From the NCBI GenBank assembly GCA_035512775.1, contig DATKDI010000048.1, positions 27,425 through 91,424 of the forward strand: a stretch of DNA of 64,000 nucleotides, read 5' to 3'. The notes beneath the pieces are model-generated. The model had not been told where the DNA came from. It did no database searches and worked only from the letters and a program-made list of their open reading frames with translations. The first letter of the stretch is position 1, and each line of letters opens with the position of its first letter. This DNA is from JAJNBA01 sp035512775 (lineage in GTDB: Bacteria; Actinomycetota; UBA4738; HRBIN12). Shown one piece after another: positions 31,522-39,659 of this stretch. The position numbers were made by a program, and so were the translations under genes.

Positions 31522-32565
31522 TTGGCGCGCGTTCCTCGGACCGGCGTACTTCTTGGGGTCGTAACCGTGCTGGCGCTCGTCGCGGCGTCCTGCGGCGATG
31601 ACGGCGGAGCGGCCGGTGCACCCGATGAGGGCGGCTCACTCACCGTCTACAGCGGCCGCGAGGAGGAGTTCGTGGCCTCGTTGTTCGAGCAGTTCGAGGC
31701 CGACACGGGCACGGAGGTCGATGTCCGCTACGGCGACTCGGCCGAGCTCGCCGCTACGCTCGTCGAGGAGGGTGATGCCTCGCCGGCCGACGTGTTCTTC
31801 TCGCAGGACGCAGGCTCCCTCGGCGCCGTCGCCGAGGCCGGGCTGTTCGCGGAGATCGACCCAGAGACGCTGAACCGGGTCGAGGAGCGCTTCCGCTCCC
31901 CGGAGGGTCTCTGGGTCGGGACCTCGGGACGGGGACGCGTGGCCGTGTACAACACCGAGGTCCTGGACGCCTCCGAGCTACCGGCCTCGATCCTGGACCT
32001 CGCCGATCCGCGGTGGGATGGGAAGATCGGGCTGCCCCCGACGAACTCGTCGTTCCAGACTCACGTGGCCGCGATGATGCTCACGATCGGCGACGGTCCC
32101 ACCCGCGACTGGCTCGAGGGACTCATGGCGAACGGCGTCCGCTTCTACGAAGACAACGGCGCCACCACGCGGGCCGTGGCGTCCGGTGAGATCGAGGTCG
32201 GGCTCGTGAACCACTATTACAAGTTCGAGGTCGAGGCAGAGGACGGGTCCCTTCCGATCTCGAACCACTACTTCGAATCCGGTGACCCCGGCTCGTTCGT
32301 GAACACCGCTGGGGTCGGGATCCTCGCGAGCAGCGAGCACGATGATGCGGCGCAAAGCTTCGTGGACTACGCCACCGGCGAGGAGGGCCAGACCTGGGTC
32401 GCGACCGAGACGTGGGAATACCCGGTCGTCCCGGGATACGAGCCTTCGGTGGACATCCTTGCGATCAGCCGGTTCGTGGGGCCCGAGAGCCAGGTGGACC
32501 TCTTCGACCTGGGTCCCGTGCTGCCGGAGGCGCTCCAGCTGCTCGCCGAGGTCGGGATGGTTTGA
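31522..32565 (+). CDS. Ferric-iron ABC transporter, substrate-binding lipoprotein (FbpA-like)
   Basis: A 347-residue periplasmic-binding-type protein. The TTG start is supported by AGGAGG five bases upstream. A signal sequence ends in a lipobox-like VAAS before Cys24, so the mature protein is probably lipid-anchored. The core shows LTVYSGREEEFVASLFEQFE at the start of domain 1, ADVFFSQDAGSLGAV, and the adjacent tyrosines in NHYYKFEVE that bind Fe3+ in FbpA proteins. The first gene of a three-gene transporter operon, it diverges from a DtxR-family regulator. Confidence 0.92.
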   Translation: MARVPRTGVLLGVVTVLALVAASCGDDGGAAGAPDEGGSLTVYSGREEEFVASLFEQFEADTGTEVDVRYGDSAELAATLVEEGDASPADVFFSQDAGSLGAVAEAGLFAEIDPETLNRVEERFRSPEGLWVGTSGRGRVAVYNTEVLDASELPASILDLADPRWDGKIGLPPTNSSFQTHVAAMMLTIGDGPTRDWLEGLMANGVRFYEDNGATTRAVASGEIEVGLVNHYYKFEVEAEDGSLPISNHYFESGDPGSFVNTAGVGILASSEHDDAAQSFVDYATGEEGQTWVATETWEYPVVPGYEPSVDILAISRFVGPESQVDLFDLGPVLPEALQLLAEVGMV

Positions 32566-32594
32566 TCTCGAGCCCCCGAGCGGTCGAGGCGGGC

Positions 32595-34205
32595 GTGGGC
32601 GCGGCCATGGCCGGCACCGCTCGGCCCAGGCGGCGCGTGCCTGTCGGGCTCGCCGCCGCCGCCCTCGTCGTCTGCGGGCTCGTCGGGTTGCCGGTCGTCT
32701 ATCTCGCGTTCCGGGCGGCCGGGGCCTCAGAGGGGAGCTGGGACCTGATCCTTCGGTCCCGCACCGTCTGGCTCGCGCTACGAACGATCGGCCTGGCGGC
32801 AGCGGTGACGGCGACGGCCGGTGCGGTCGGGGTGGCGTTCGCCTGGCTCGCCGTGCGAAGTGACCTCCCCTACCGGAAGGTGTGGGCGGTCCTCTACGCC
32901 CTGCCGCTCGTCGTCCCCAGCTACGTCGGCGCCTTCGTGCTCCTCGCGGCGCTCGGCCCCAGGGGTCTGGTACAGGGCTGGCTCGAGCCGCTCGGCGTCG
33001 AACGCCTGCCGGACATCGGTGGGTTCCCCGGCGCCTACCTCGCCCTGAGCCTCTTCACCTATCCGTACGTGTACCTGGTGTCCGCGGCCGCCATCCGTGG
33101 CCTCGACCCCTCCCTCGAGGAGACCGCACGGACCCTGGGACGGCCTCGCTGGGACGTATTCCGTCGCGTCACGCTCCCGCTGCTTCGCCCTGCGATCGCC
33201 GCCGGAGGGCTGCTTGTCGCGCTCTACACGCTGCATGACTTCGGTGCGGTGTCACTCATGCGGTTCCCGACGTTCACGCAGGCGATCTACCTGCAATACC
33301 GGGCCGCGTTCGACCGGACCCCGGCCGCGATCCTGTCGCTCATGCTCGTTGCGATCGCACTCGCGGTCGTCGCCGCCGAGCAGCGTTTCCGGGGTCGTGC
33401 CCGCTACTACCGCACGGGTGCCGGCGCCATCCGGGACCTCCCCGCCGTGCCGCTCGGACGCTGGCGATGGGGGGCCCTGGTGCTATCGGCGGCGGTCGTC
33501 GGGCTCGCGCTCGCCCTGCCGGTCGGCGTCCTTCTCCACCTGCTCGTCCGCGGGTTGGATGCGGGGATCCCACTCAACCTCACGGTCGGCGCAGCGGGGA
33601 ACTCGGTGCTCGTCTCTGCCGTCGGCGCCGTCGCCGCGATGCTGCTCGCTTTGCCTATCGCGTCCCTCGTGGCACGGTATCCGGGGCGGAGGGCCAATGG
33701 TGTCGAGCGCGTCGCGTACGCGGGGTACGCGCTTCCAGGGCTCGTGGTCGCGCTCGCCTTCGTCTTCTTCGCGGCGAGGTATGCACCGGCCGTGTATCAG
33801 TCGCTGCCGCTCGTGATCGCGGCCTACGTCGTCCTCTTCTTGCCCCAGGCGGCAGAGCCGCTGAAGTCGGGCCTGCAGCAGCTGAGCCCGCGTGTCGAGG
33901 AGGCGGGGCGCACGCTCGGGCGTGGGCCAGGGGCCGTGTTCCGGCGGGTGGTCCTCCCGCTCCTCGCGCGGCCGGCGGCCGCCGGGATGGCCCTGGTATT
34001 CCTAACCGCGATGAAGGAGCTCCCGGCGACGCTGCTGCTCCGCCCGACGGGCTTCGAGACTCTCGCGACCAGGATCTGGACGTCGGCATCGGCAGGCCTG
34101 TACTCACGCGCGGCCGTGCCGGCCCTGCTGATCGTGTTGGTCTCCGTCATCCCGCTCTCGGCGCTCGCTCGCCGGGTTGGGGTCGAGGAGATCCGGGGGG
34201 ACTGA
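32595..34205 (+). CDS. Ferric-iron ABC transporter permease (FbpB-like, fused double domain)
   Basis: A permease of about 536 residues with two homologous six-helix halves, as in FbpB. Each half has the EAA loop that contacts the ATPase: LDPSLEETARTLGRPRWDVF in the first and SPRVEEAGRTLGRGPGAVFR in the second. It moves Fe3+ from the binding protein across the membrane. GTG 32595 was chosen because GAGG lies at 32586-32589. TTG 32562, overlapping the upstream stop, and ATG 32607 are alternatives. Its stop overlaps the start of the ATPase gene (TGATG), indicating coupling. Confidence 0.9.
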   Translation: MGAAMAGTARPRRRVPVGLAAAALVVCGLVGLPVVYLAFRAAGASEGSWDLILRSRTVWLALRTIGLAAAVTATAGAVGVAFAWLAVRSDLPYRKVWAVLYALPLVVPSYVGAFVLLAALGPRGLVQGWLEPLGVERLPDIGGFPGAYLALSLFTYPYVYLVSAAAIRGLDPSLEETARTLGRPRWDVFRRVTLPLLRPAIAAGGLLVALYTLHDFGAVSLMRFPTFTQAIYLQYRAAFDRTPAAILSLMLVAIALAVVAAEQRFRGRARYYRTGAGAIRDLPAVPLGRWRWGALVLSAAVVGLALALPVGVLLHLLVRGLDAGIPLNLTVGAAGNSVLVSAVGAVAAMLLALPIASLVARYPGRRANGVERVAYAGYALPGLVVALAFVFFAARYAPAVYQSLPLVIAAYVVLFLPQAAEPLKSGLQQLSPRVEEAGRTLGRGPGAVFRRVVLPLLARPAAAGMALVFLTAMKELPATLLLRPTGFETLATRIWTSASAGLYSRAAVPALLIVLVSVIPLSALARRVGVEEIRGD

Positions 34206-35266
34206 TGCCGGACCTCGTGCTGCGCTGCACTGGCCTCGCGAAACGCTTCGGCGACGTCGTGGCCGTCGACGGCTTCGAGCTTGAGGTGGGGGATGGCGAG
34301 CTCCTGTGCCTGCTCGGACCCAGCGGCTGTGGCAAGACCACGGCCCTCCGCCTCATCGCGGGCCTTGAGCGGCCCGACGCCGGGACCGTGGAGGTCGCCG
34401 GGCGCACGGTGACGGGCCCCCAGACCTGGGTGGCGCCGGAGCGGCGCCGCGTCGGGATGGTCTTCCAGGACTGGGCGCTGTTCCCGCACCTCGACGTCCG
34501 GGGCAACGTCGCGTTCGGGCTCGATGGCGAGACGCGGACCCGCGTTGGGGAACTGCTCGAGCTGGCACGCCTCACCGGGCTCGAGGACCGGATGCCCCAC
34601 CAGCTCTCCGGCGGGCAGCAGCAGCGCGTGGCGCTCGCTCGCGCGCTCGCCCCCTCGCCCGACGTGTTGCTCCTGGACGAGCCGTTCTCCAACCTCGACG
34701 CGCAGCTTCGGGCCGAGGTTCGCTCGGAGGTCCGTCGCGTGCTCCGCTCGACCGGCACGACCGCCGTGTTCGTGACCCACGACCAGGAGGAGGCGCTTTC
34801 GATCGCCGATCGGCTGGCGGTGATGATCGCTGGACGGGTTCGGCGCTCGGGGACCCCGTACGAGGTCTACGCGGATCCGGCCGACGTGAGCGTGGCCCGG
34901 CTACTGGGGCAAACGAACCTCCTCCCGGCCCAGATCACGCGCGGCGTCGCGATGACGGCGCTCGGCGAGCTCGACGTGCCCGACGCCCCCGACGGCGCCG
35001 CCGAGGTCCTCGTGCGGCCGGAGTCTCTGCGTGCCACGCGCGATCCGATCGGGGAGGCCCGCATCGTGAACGTCGAGTTCTATGGACACGATCAGCTCCT
35101 CAGATGCGTCCTCGGCGACGGGACGGAAGTCGATGTGCGTCTCATGGGTCCGCATCCAGAGCTCCAGGTCGGCACGGCGGTGCGGCTGGAGCTGATCGGA
35201 GCTGCGCGCATCCTTCGGGAGGAAGGTGCAGATGCTCGGCTGCGGACGCTGGCGACCGAGCGATGA
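34205..35266 (+). CDS. Ferric-iron ABC transporter ATPase (FbpC-like)
   Basis: A 353-residue ABC ATPase with all catalytic motifs: Walker A LLGPSGCGKTTALR, Q-loop VFQDWALFPH, signature LSGGQQQRVALARAL, Walker B VLLLDEPFSNLD and H-loop VFVTHDQEEA. A C-terminal TOBE-like domain follows (about 240-350), usual for the iron, thiamine and spermidine class. The ATG at 34205 shares a base with the permease TGA. With the neighbouring binding protein and permease it completes an iron importer. Confidence 0.95.
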   Translation: MPDLVLRCTGLAKRFGDVVAVDGFELEVGDGELLCLLGPSGCGKTTALRLIAGLERPDAGTVEVAGRTVTGPQTWVAPERRRVGMVFQDWALFPHLDVRGNVAFGLDGETRTRVGELLELARLTGLEDRMPHQLSGGQQQRVALARALAPSPDVLLLDEPFSNLDAQLRAEVRSEVRRVLRSTGTTAVFVTHDQEEALSIADRLAVMIAGRVRRSGTPYEVYADPADVSVARLLGQTNLLPAQITRGVAMTALGELDVPDAPDGAAEVLVRPESLRATRDPIGEARIVNVEFYGHDQLLRCVLGDGTEVDVRLMGPHPELQVGTAVRLELIGAARILREEGADARLRTLATER

Positions 35267-35395
35267 TGCGGCCTTGGCCTTGGATCCGGGCGGCGGCGTT
35301 CGGCCTCCGCCGATATCTTGACCGCGTGTCTGTGGACGTTCGACGAGTTCACTCATCGCCCCGAGAGCTGTTCTCCGGGCCGACGGGGGCTTGAG

Positions 35396-35654
35396 TTGTA
35401 CGTCTGTCTATGCAAGGCGAATCACCGACAGAGCGATCGCGTGCGCGATCGAGGAGGGCGCATTCAGCTTCAGGGATGTAGCGGCGAGGTGCAGTGCGGG
35501 AACGGTCTGCGGAGGGTGCCGGCCATCGATCCTTGCGCTTCTCGGGAATCGCAAGAGCGCCTCGCCGGGCGGGGCGGCGGTCATCTCGATGCGCGGCGAG
35601 GCAGAAGGGAGCGGCGATGAAGGGGAACCGCCGGGTCACCGAGGCGCTCAATGA
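35396..35654 (+). pseudogene. Bacterioferritin-associated ferredoxin (Bfd), split by a 1-nt insertion
   Basis: TTG 35396, preceded by GGGGG, opens LYVCLCKA, the Bfd N-terminus with two cluster Cys. The next frame supplies ITDRAIACAIEEGAFSFRDV and AARCSAGTVCGGCRPSILAL, with the second Cys pair. The junction lies in GCGAATC at 35418-35424, where one A is surplus. Bfd carries a [2Fe-2S] cluster and donates electrons to bacterioferritin for iron release. The next gene is bacterioferritin, which confirms the identity. The second frame runs to 35654, overlapping bfr by 38 bases. If the insertion is real, iron release from this bacterioferritin would need another reductant. Confidence 0.75.
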
Positions 35655-36087
35655 ACTCCTGACGCTGGAGATGACGGTCATCAACCAGTACTTCCTGCAT
35701 TCGAAGATGTGCGAGAGCTGGGGGTACCGGCGCTTGGCGAAGCGGCTCCGTGACGTCGCCTTCGAGGAGATGAAGGACGCGGAGAGGATCATCGATCGGA
35801 TCCTGTTACTGGAGGGCGTCCCCAATATGCAGCGCCTGGGCGCCGTGTCGATCGGCGAAAGCGTGCCCGAGCAGCTCCAGATCCAGCTCGATGGCGAACG
35901 GCAAGCGCTGAAGCTCCTCGCCGACGGCATCAAGGTGTCACTCGAGGAAGGAGACGACGCGTCGCGGGAGTTCTTCGCGGGCAGTCTCCTTGACGAGGAG
36001 GAGCACGCCGACTGGCTCGAAACCGAACTCTCCCTGATCGGTCAGGTGGGCGAGGCGAACTACCTCGCCCAGCAGATCAACGACTGA
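35617..36087 (+). CDS. bfr: Bacterioferritin with a variant ferroxidase residue
   Basis: A 156-residue protein that stores iron in 24-mer shells. Aligned by eye with E. coli Bfr it keeps Glu18, Tyr25, Glu51, heme ligand Met52, Glu94, Glu127 and His130. Position 54 is Asp (FEEMKDAER) where Bfr normally has His, one of the diiron-site ligands. The opening MKGNRRVTEALNELLTLEMT, NQYFLHSKM and DEEEHADWLETEL are otherwise textbook. The ATG at 35617 follows a GAAGGGAG site. It lies downstream of the damaged bfd gene and next to the iron importer, forming an iron uptake and storage block. Confidence 0.95.
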   Translation: MKGNRRVTEALNELLTLEMTVINQYFLHSKMCESWGYRRLAKRLRDVAFEEMKDAERIIDRILLLEGVPNMQRLGAVSIGESVPEQLQIQLDGERQALKLLADGIKVSLEEGDDASREFFAGSLLDEEEHADWLETELSLIGQVGEANYLAQQIND

Positions 36088-36106
36088 CTTCGGAGAGGCT
36101 GCGGAA

Positions 36107-37162
36107 ATGGCCAAGGTCGGGCACGGGCCGATGCTCGCGAAGCTCGAGCCCGAGATCCCGCGAGGCCCCGGCTGGACCTACGAACCGAAGTGGGACGGCT
36201 TCCGCACGATCGTCACGGTCGGGGACGAGATCCGGCTCGACAGTCGCACGGACCGGCCGATGGTGCGCTTCTTCCCTGAGCTCGTCTCGTTGCTCGAGGA
36301 GCGACGAGACGGACCGTTCGTCGCGGACGGGGAGATCGTGATGGTCCGTCCGGGTGGGCTCGCGTTCGACGAGCTGCAGCTCCGGTTGCACCCGGCCGAA
36401 TCGCGCGTTCGCAAGCTCGCCGCGGAGATCCCCGCCAGCCTGATCCTCTTCGACCTGCTGGAAGAGGACGGAGAGAAGCTCGGGTCGAAACCGCTCGCCG
36501 ATCGGCGCCACCGGCTCGCGGCGCTCTCGAAGCGTCTCCATGTGCCGCAGGCGGCAGAACAACTCGAGGACCTCGATCCCGGACCGGAGCTCCTGCTCAC
36601 GCCGTGGACGGACGATCTCGGTGTCGCGCAGGGCTGGTTCGCCGACGAGGCCGGCCTCGGTCAGGACGGCATCGTGGCGAAGCGCGACGATCAGCCCTAC
36701 CTCCCCGGAGCCCGTGGATGGGTGAAGGTGAAGCATCGGAAGACCGCCGACTGCGTCGTGGGTGGCTACCGCGTCGCCAAGGATGGCGAAGGCGTCGGCT
36801 CACTGCTCCTCGGTTTGTATGACGACGAAGGCAGGCTCCACTACGTCGGACACACGTCGTCGTTCAAGGCGAAAGAGCGCCGCGAGATCCAGGAGCTCCT
36901 GCGACCGCTCGAGGAGGGAGCGGAGAGCTTCGCCGGCGGGCGAGAGCCTGGCGGGCAGAGCCGGTGGTCGGCCGGCAAGGACACGGCGTGGGTCACGGTG
37001 CAACCGGTCCTCGTCTGCGAGGTGGCGTTCGACCGGATCCAGTACGGCCGGTTCCGGCACGCGGCGACGTTCCTTCGGTGGCGTCCCGACCGCGAGCCAG
37101 CGACGTGCACGTGGGCTCAGCTCGGCGAGTCGCCACCCTCTTGGGGCGAGGAAGGTTCCTGA
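36107..37162 (+). CDS. ATP-dependent DNA ligase, LigC/LigD-ligase type
   Basis: A 351-residue ligase. Motif I, YEPKWDGFRT, contains the AMP-accepting Lys28. Later motifs are SRTDRP, FVADGEIVM (motif III), FDLLEEDGEKL, DGIVAKRDDQPYLPG (motif IV) and WVKVKHRKTADCVVGGY (motif V). An OB-fold domain completes the protein. Actinobacterial LigC-type enzymes act as back-up or repair ligases in end-joining and excision repair. The gene converges on the LigD-type polymerase gene, and their 3' ends overlap by 46 bases. No Ku gene is visible in this window. Confidence 0.93.
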   Translation: MAKVGHGPMLAKLEPEIPRGPGWTYEPKWDGFRTIVTVGDEIRLDSRTDRPMVRFFPELVSLLEERRDGPFVADGEIVMVRPGGLAFDELQLRLHPAESRVRKLAAEIPASLILFDLLEEDGEKLGSKPLADRRHRLAALSKRLHVPQAAEQLEDLDPGPELLLTPWTDDLGVAQGWFADEAGLGQDGIVAKRDDQPYLPGARGWVKVKHRKTADCVVGGYRVAKDGEGVGSLLLGLYDDEGRLHYVGHTSSFKAKERREIQELLRPLEEGAESFAGGREPGGQSRWSAGKDTAWVTVQPVLVCEVAFDRIQYGRFRHAATFLRWRPDREPATCTWAQLGESPPSWGEEGS

Positions 37163-38514
37163 GGCCACCGGACCCCCTCCCAGGGGTCGTGATCGACCTC
37201 GAGTGCCTCTTGTGACGGACGCTCCGCTTCCGGAACGTGGCGCAGGTTCACCCGGATCCGGGTCCACGTGGTGCTCCGTCCGCGCATCGGATCGACCATG
37301 ATGTCGGTCGGCTCGAGGTGCGGCACGACCTCCGGGTACTTCGCCTTCCACCGCTCCAGTCCCTCCATGGCCTCCCGCTCGCTCGCGGCTCGTGCGACCT
37401 CGATCAGCGGCATGCGCGTGCGCCGGCGACCGGTGGGACCGCTCGTCTTGCCGGGCGCCGGAGGTGGCACGGAGCCCTTCTCGGCCGGGCCCTTCGCCCC
37501 GCTGCCCTTCCGACGCCGGGACGGTTGCGCCCGGACGGGCTCGCCTTTGGCCTTGGGGAAGTGCGGCGGGTACGGCGCCTCTCCCTGCCCCTCGCGAGCC
37601 TGACGCTCGGAACGCTCGAGGGCCGGCTCGAGCGTGCCCACGTGGTCGTCGATCTCTGCGCCGGGGTCGCCGAGGCGCTGGAGCCGGTCGGGGACCGTCC
37701 GAAGCGTGAACGCATCGGGCTCCACGCCCGGCACCTCATCCCACTCCAGCGGCGTCGACACCCGCGCGTCGGGCACCGGCCGGACGCTGTACGCGGAGGC
37801 GACCGTCCGATCGCGAGCGTTCTGGTTGTAGTCGAGGAAGACACCGTGACGCTCTTCCTTCCACCACTTCGTCGTCGCGATGTCGGGGAGGCGGCGCTCG
37901 ACCTCGCGAGCGAGCGCGAGCGCCGCCTTCCGGACGTCGGTGAAGTCCCACTCGGGGCGGATCCGCACGTTCACATGGATCCCCTTCTTGCCGCTCGTCT
38001 TGGGGAAACCCACGAGACCGTGCTCCTCGAGCACGTCCTTCGCGGCCATCGCCACCTCGCGGACCTGCTCGAACGGCACGCCCGGCATCGGGTCGAGATC
38101 CATGCGGAGCTCGTCCGGATGGTCGACGTCGCCCGATCGCACGGGCCAGGGATTGATCTCGAGGCATCCGAGCGTCGCCGCCCACGCGAGGTGGGCGGCG
38201 TCCGCCATCACCGGCATGTTCGCGGTCCGGCCGCTCGGGAAGGTGATGAGCGCGGTCTCGACCCAGGGTGGTGCGCCCTTCGGCAGGCGCTTCTGGTAGA
38301 AGCCCTCGCCGGCCGCCCCGTCGGGGAACCGGTGGAGGGTCGTCGGCCGGTCGCGGCAGCCGACGAGCGCGGTGTCCGCGACCTCGACCCAGTAACGCAC
38401 GAGGTCGAGCTTCGTGATCGGACCGTCGGGAGCGTCGGGGAAGTACAGCTTGTCGGGGTTGGTCACCCGGATGTCCCGGCCCGCTACGTCGAGGGTCTCG
38501 GCCTTCGTCGCCAC
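37117..38514 (-). CDS. LigD-type polymerase/primase domain protein with C-terminal extension
   Basis: A 465-residue protein. Residues 1 to about 300 form the archaeo-eukaryotic-primase-like LigD polymerase domain: VTNPDKLYFPDAP, LHRFPDG, FYQKRLPKGAPPWVET, LRMDLDP with the catalytic Asp pair, SGKKGIHVNV and WDEV near the domain end. It fills gaps and adds ribonucleotides during non-homologous end joining. A Lys/Pro/Gly-rich linker (about 305-365) leads to an extra C-terminal region of about 100 residues that I do not recognise. The start is GTG. It diverges from the GNAT gene at 38538. Confidence 0.9.
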   Translation of the reverse strand: MATKAETLDVAGRDIRVTNPDKLYFPDAPDGPITKLDLVRYWVEVADTALVGCRDRPTTLHRFPDGAAGEGFYQKRLPKGAPPWVETALITFPSGRTANMPVMADAAHLAWAATLGCLEINPWPVRSGDVDHPDELRMDLDPMPGVPFEQVREVAMAAKDVLEEHGLVGFPKTSGKKGIHVNVRIRPEWDFTDVRKAALALAREVERRLPDIATTKWWKEERHGVFLDYNQNARDRTVASAYSVRPVPDARVSTPLEWDEVPGVEPDAFTLRTVPDRLQRLGDPGAEIDDHVGTLEPALERSERQAREGQGEAPYPPHFPKAKGEPVRAQPSRRRKGSGAKGPAEKGSVPPPAPGKTSGPTGRRRTRMPLIEVARAASEREAMEGLERWKAKYPEVVPHLEPTDIMVDPMRGRSTTWTRIRVNLRHVPEAERPSQEALEVDHDPWEGVRWPQEPSSPQEGGDSPS

Positions 38515-38537
38515 CTGCCCACCGTACCCTGGTCCCC

Positions 38538-39104
38538 GTGACGGACGTCATCGAGACGGAACGACTGTGGCTCCGACCGTTCGCCGACGATCTCTCGGAT
38601 CTCGACGCGCTCCACGAGATCCAGTCCGACCCGCAGCACATGCGCTTCTACCCGCACGCGTTCAGCCGCGAGGAGTCCCGCGCGTGGATCGAGAAGTTCC
38701 TCGATCGCCAGGAGCGGTACGGCTACAGCCTCTGGGCGATCGAGGACCGCGAGTCGGGGGAGTTCCTCGGCAACTGCGGACCCGTGCCACAGGTGGTCGA
38801 CGGGGTCGAGGAGATCGAACTCGGATGGTCAGTCACGCCACGCCGCGCGCGCCAGGGGATCGCGACCGAGGCGGCCGCGGCGTGGCGCGACCGGTGCCTC
38901 GGTCCGCTCGGCTTGGATCATGTGATCGCGCTGATCCGCCCGGAGAACGTGCCGTCTCGCGGCGTCGCGGAGCACATCGGCATGACGGTGTGGAAGGAGA
39001 CACGTCATGGCAGCCTCGGTTGGCTCCACCTCGTGTATCGGGTCGACGCAGCAGATCGTCGCGCGACAGATGCCGCGAGAGTTGACGCGACGAAGAGTTC
39101 CTAG
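38538..39104 (+). CDS. GNAT acetyltransferase, RimJ/RimL type
   Basis: A 188-residue protein opening TDVIETERLWLRPFADDLSD, the RimL-type N-terminus. It contains LWAIEDRESGEFLGNCG, the motif IELGWSVTPRRARQGIATEA with the acetyl-CoA loop, and ALIRPENVPSRGVAEHIGM, the typical motif B. It should acetylate an amino group on a protein N-terminus or a small molecule; the substrate is unknown. The GTG start lies 23 bases from the divergent polymerase gene. Its stop overlaps the convergent cyclophilin gene by 4 bases. Confidence 0.9.
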   Translation: MTDVIETERLWLRPFADDLSDLDALHEIQSDPQHMRFYPHAFSREESRAWIEKFLDRQERYGYSLWAIEDRESGEFLGNCGPVPQVVDGVEEIELGWSVTPRRARQGIATEAAAAWRDRCLGPLGLDHVIALIRPENVPSRGVAEHIGMTVWKETRHGSLGWLHLVYRVDAADRRATDAARVDATKSS

Positions 39105-39610
39105 TCGCTGACCTCGATCCGGTCGATCACCACGTCGTCGACGGGACGATCCTGCGGGCCGGTCGCGACACCCGCGATGGCCTCCACCACCTCGTACCCC
39201 TCCGTCACCTCGCCGAAGATGGTGTGACGACCGTCGAGCCACGGCGTCGCCGCAACCGTGACGAAGAACTGCGACCCGTTGGTGCCGGGGCCCGAATTCG
39301 CCATGGCGAGGAGCCCGGGCTTGTCGAACGAAGGCCCGCCGGGCGGCACCTCGTCCTCGAACTGGTAACCGGGACCGCCCATCCCGGTCCCGGTGGGATC
39401 GCCGCCCTGCAACATGAAGCCCGGGATCACCCGATGGAAGATCGTGCCCGGGTACAGGGCCGTCGACTTCTTCTGCCCGTCACGCGGGTCGTCCCATTCC
39501 CTGGCTCCGGTCGCCAGCCCGACGAAGTTCTCGACGGTCTTCGGTGCGTGATCCGGCATCAGCCGGATGGTGAAGGAGCCATTGTTCGTGTGGATCGTCG
39601 CGGTGGGCAC
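39101..39610 (-). CDS. Cytoplasmic cyclophilin peptidyl-prolyl isomerase
   Basis: A 169-residue single-domain cyclophilin, with no signal peptide or anchor. The sequence has TIHTNNGSFTIRLMPDHAPK, FHRVIPGFMLQGGDPTGTGM, LAMANSGPGTNGSQFFVTV and FGEVTEGYEV, which contain the conserved Arg, Phe, Met and Gln of the active site. It accelerates X-Pro isomerisation in the cytoplasm. The GTG start at 39610 has AGGA upstream. It resembles PpiA/PpiB-type actinobacterial enzymes. Confidence 0.95.
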   Translation of the reverse strand: MPTATIHTNNGSFTIRLMPDHAPKTVENFVGLATGAREWDDPRDGQKKSTALYPGTIFHRVIPGFMLQGGDPTGTGMGGPGYQFEDEVPPGGPSFDKPGLLAMANSGPGTNGSQFFVTVAATPWLDGRHTIFGEVTEGYEVVEAIAGVATGPQDRPVDDVVIDRIEVSD

Positions 39611-39659
39611 AGGTTCGTCCTTTCGTCGTCGATGGCCTCGGTTCGATAAGCTGCCGAGT

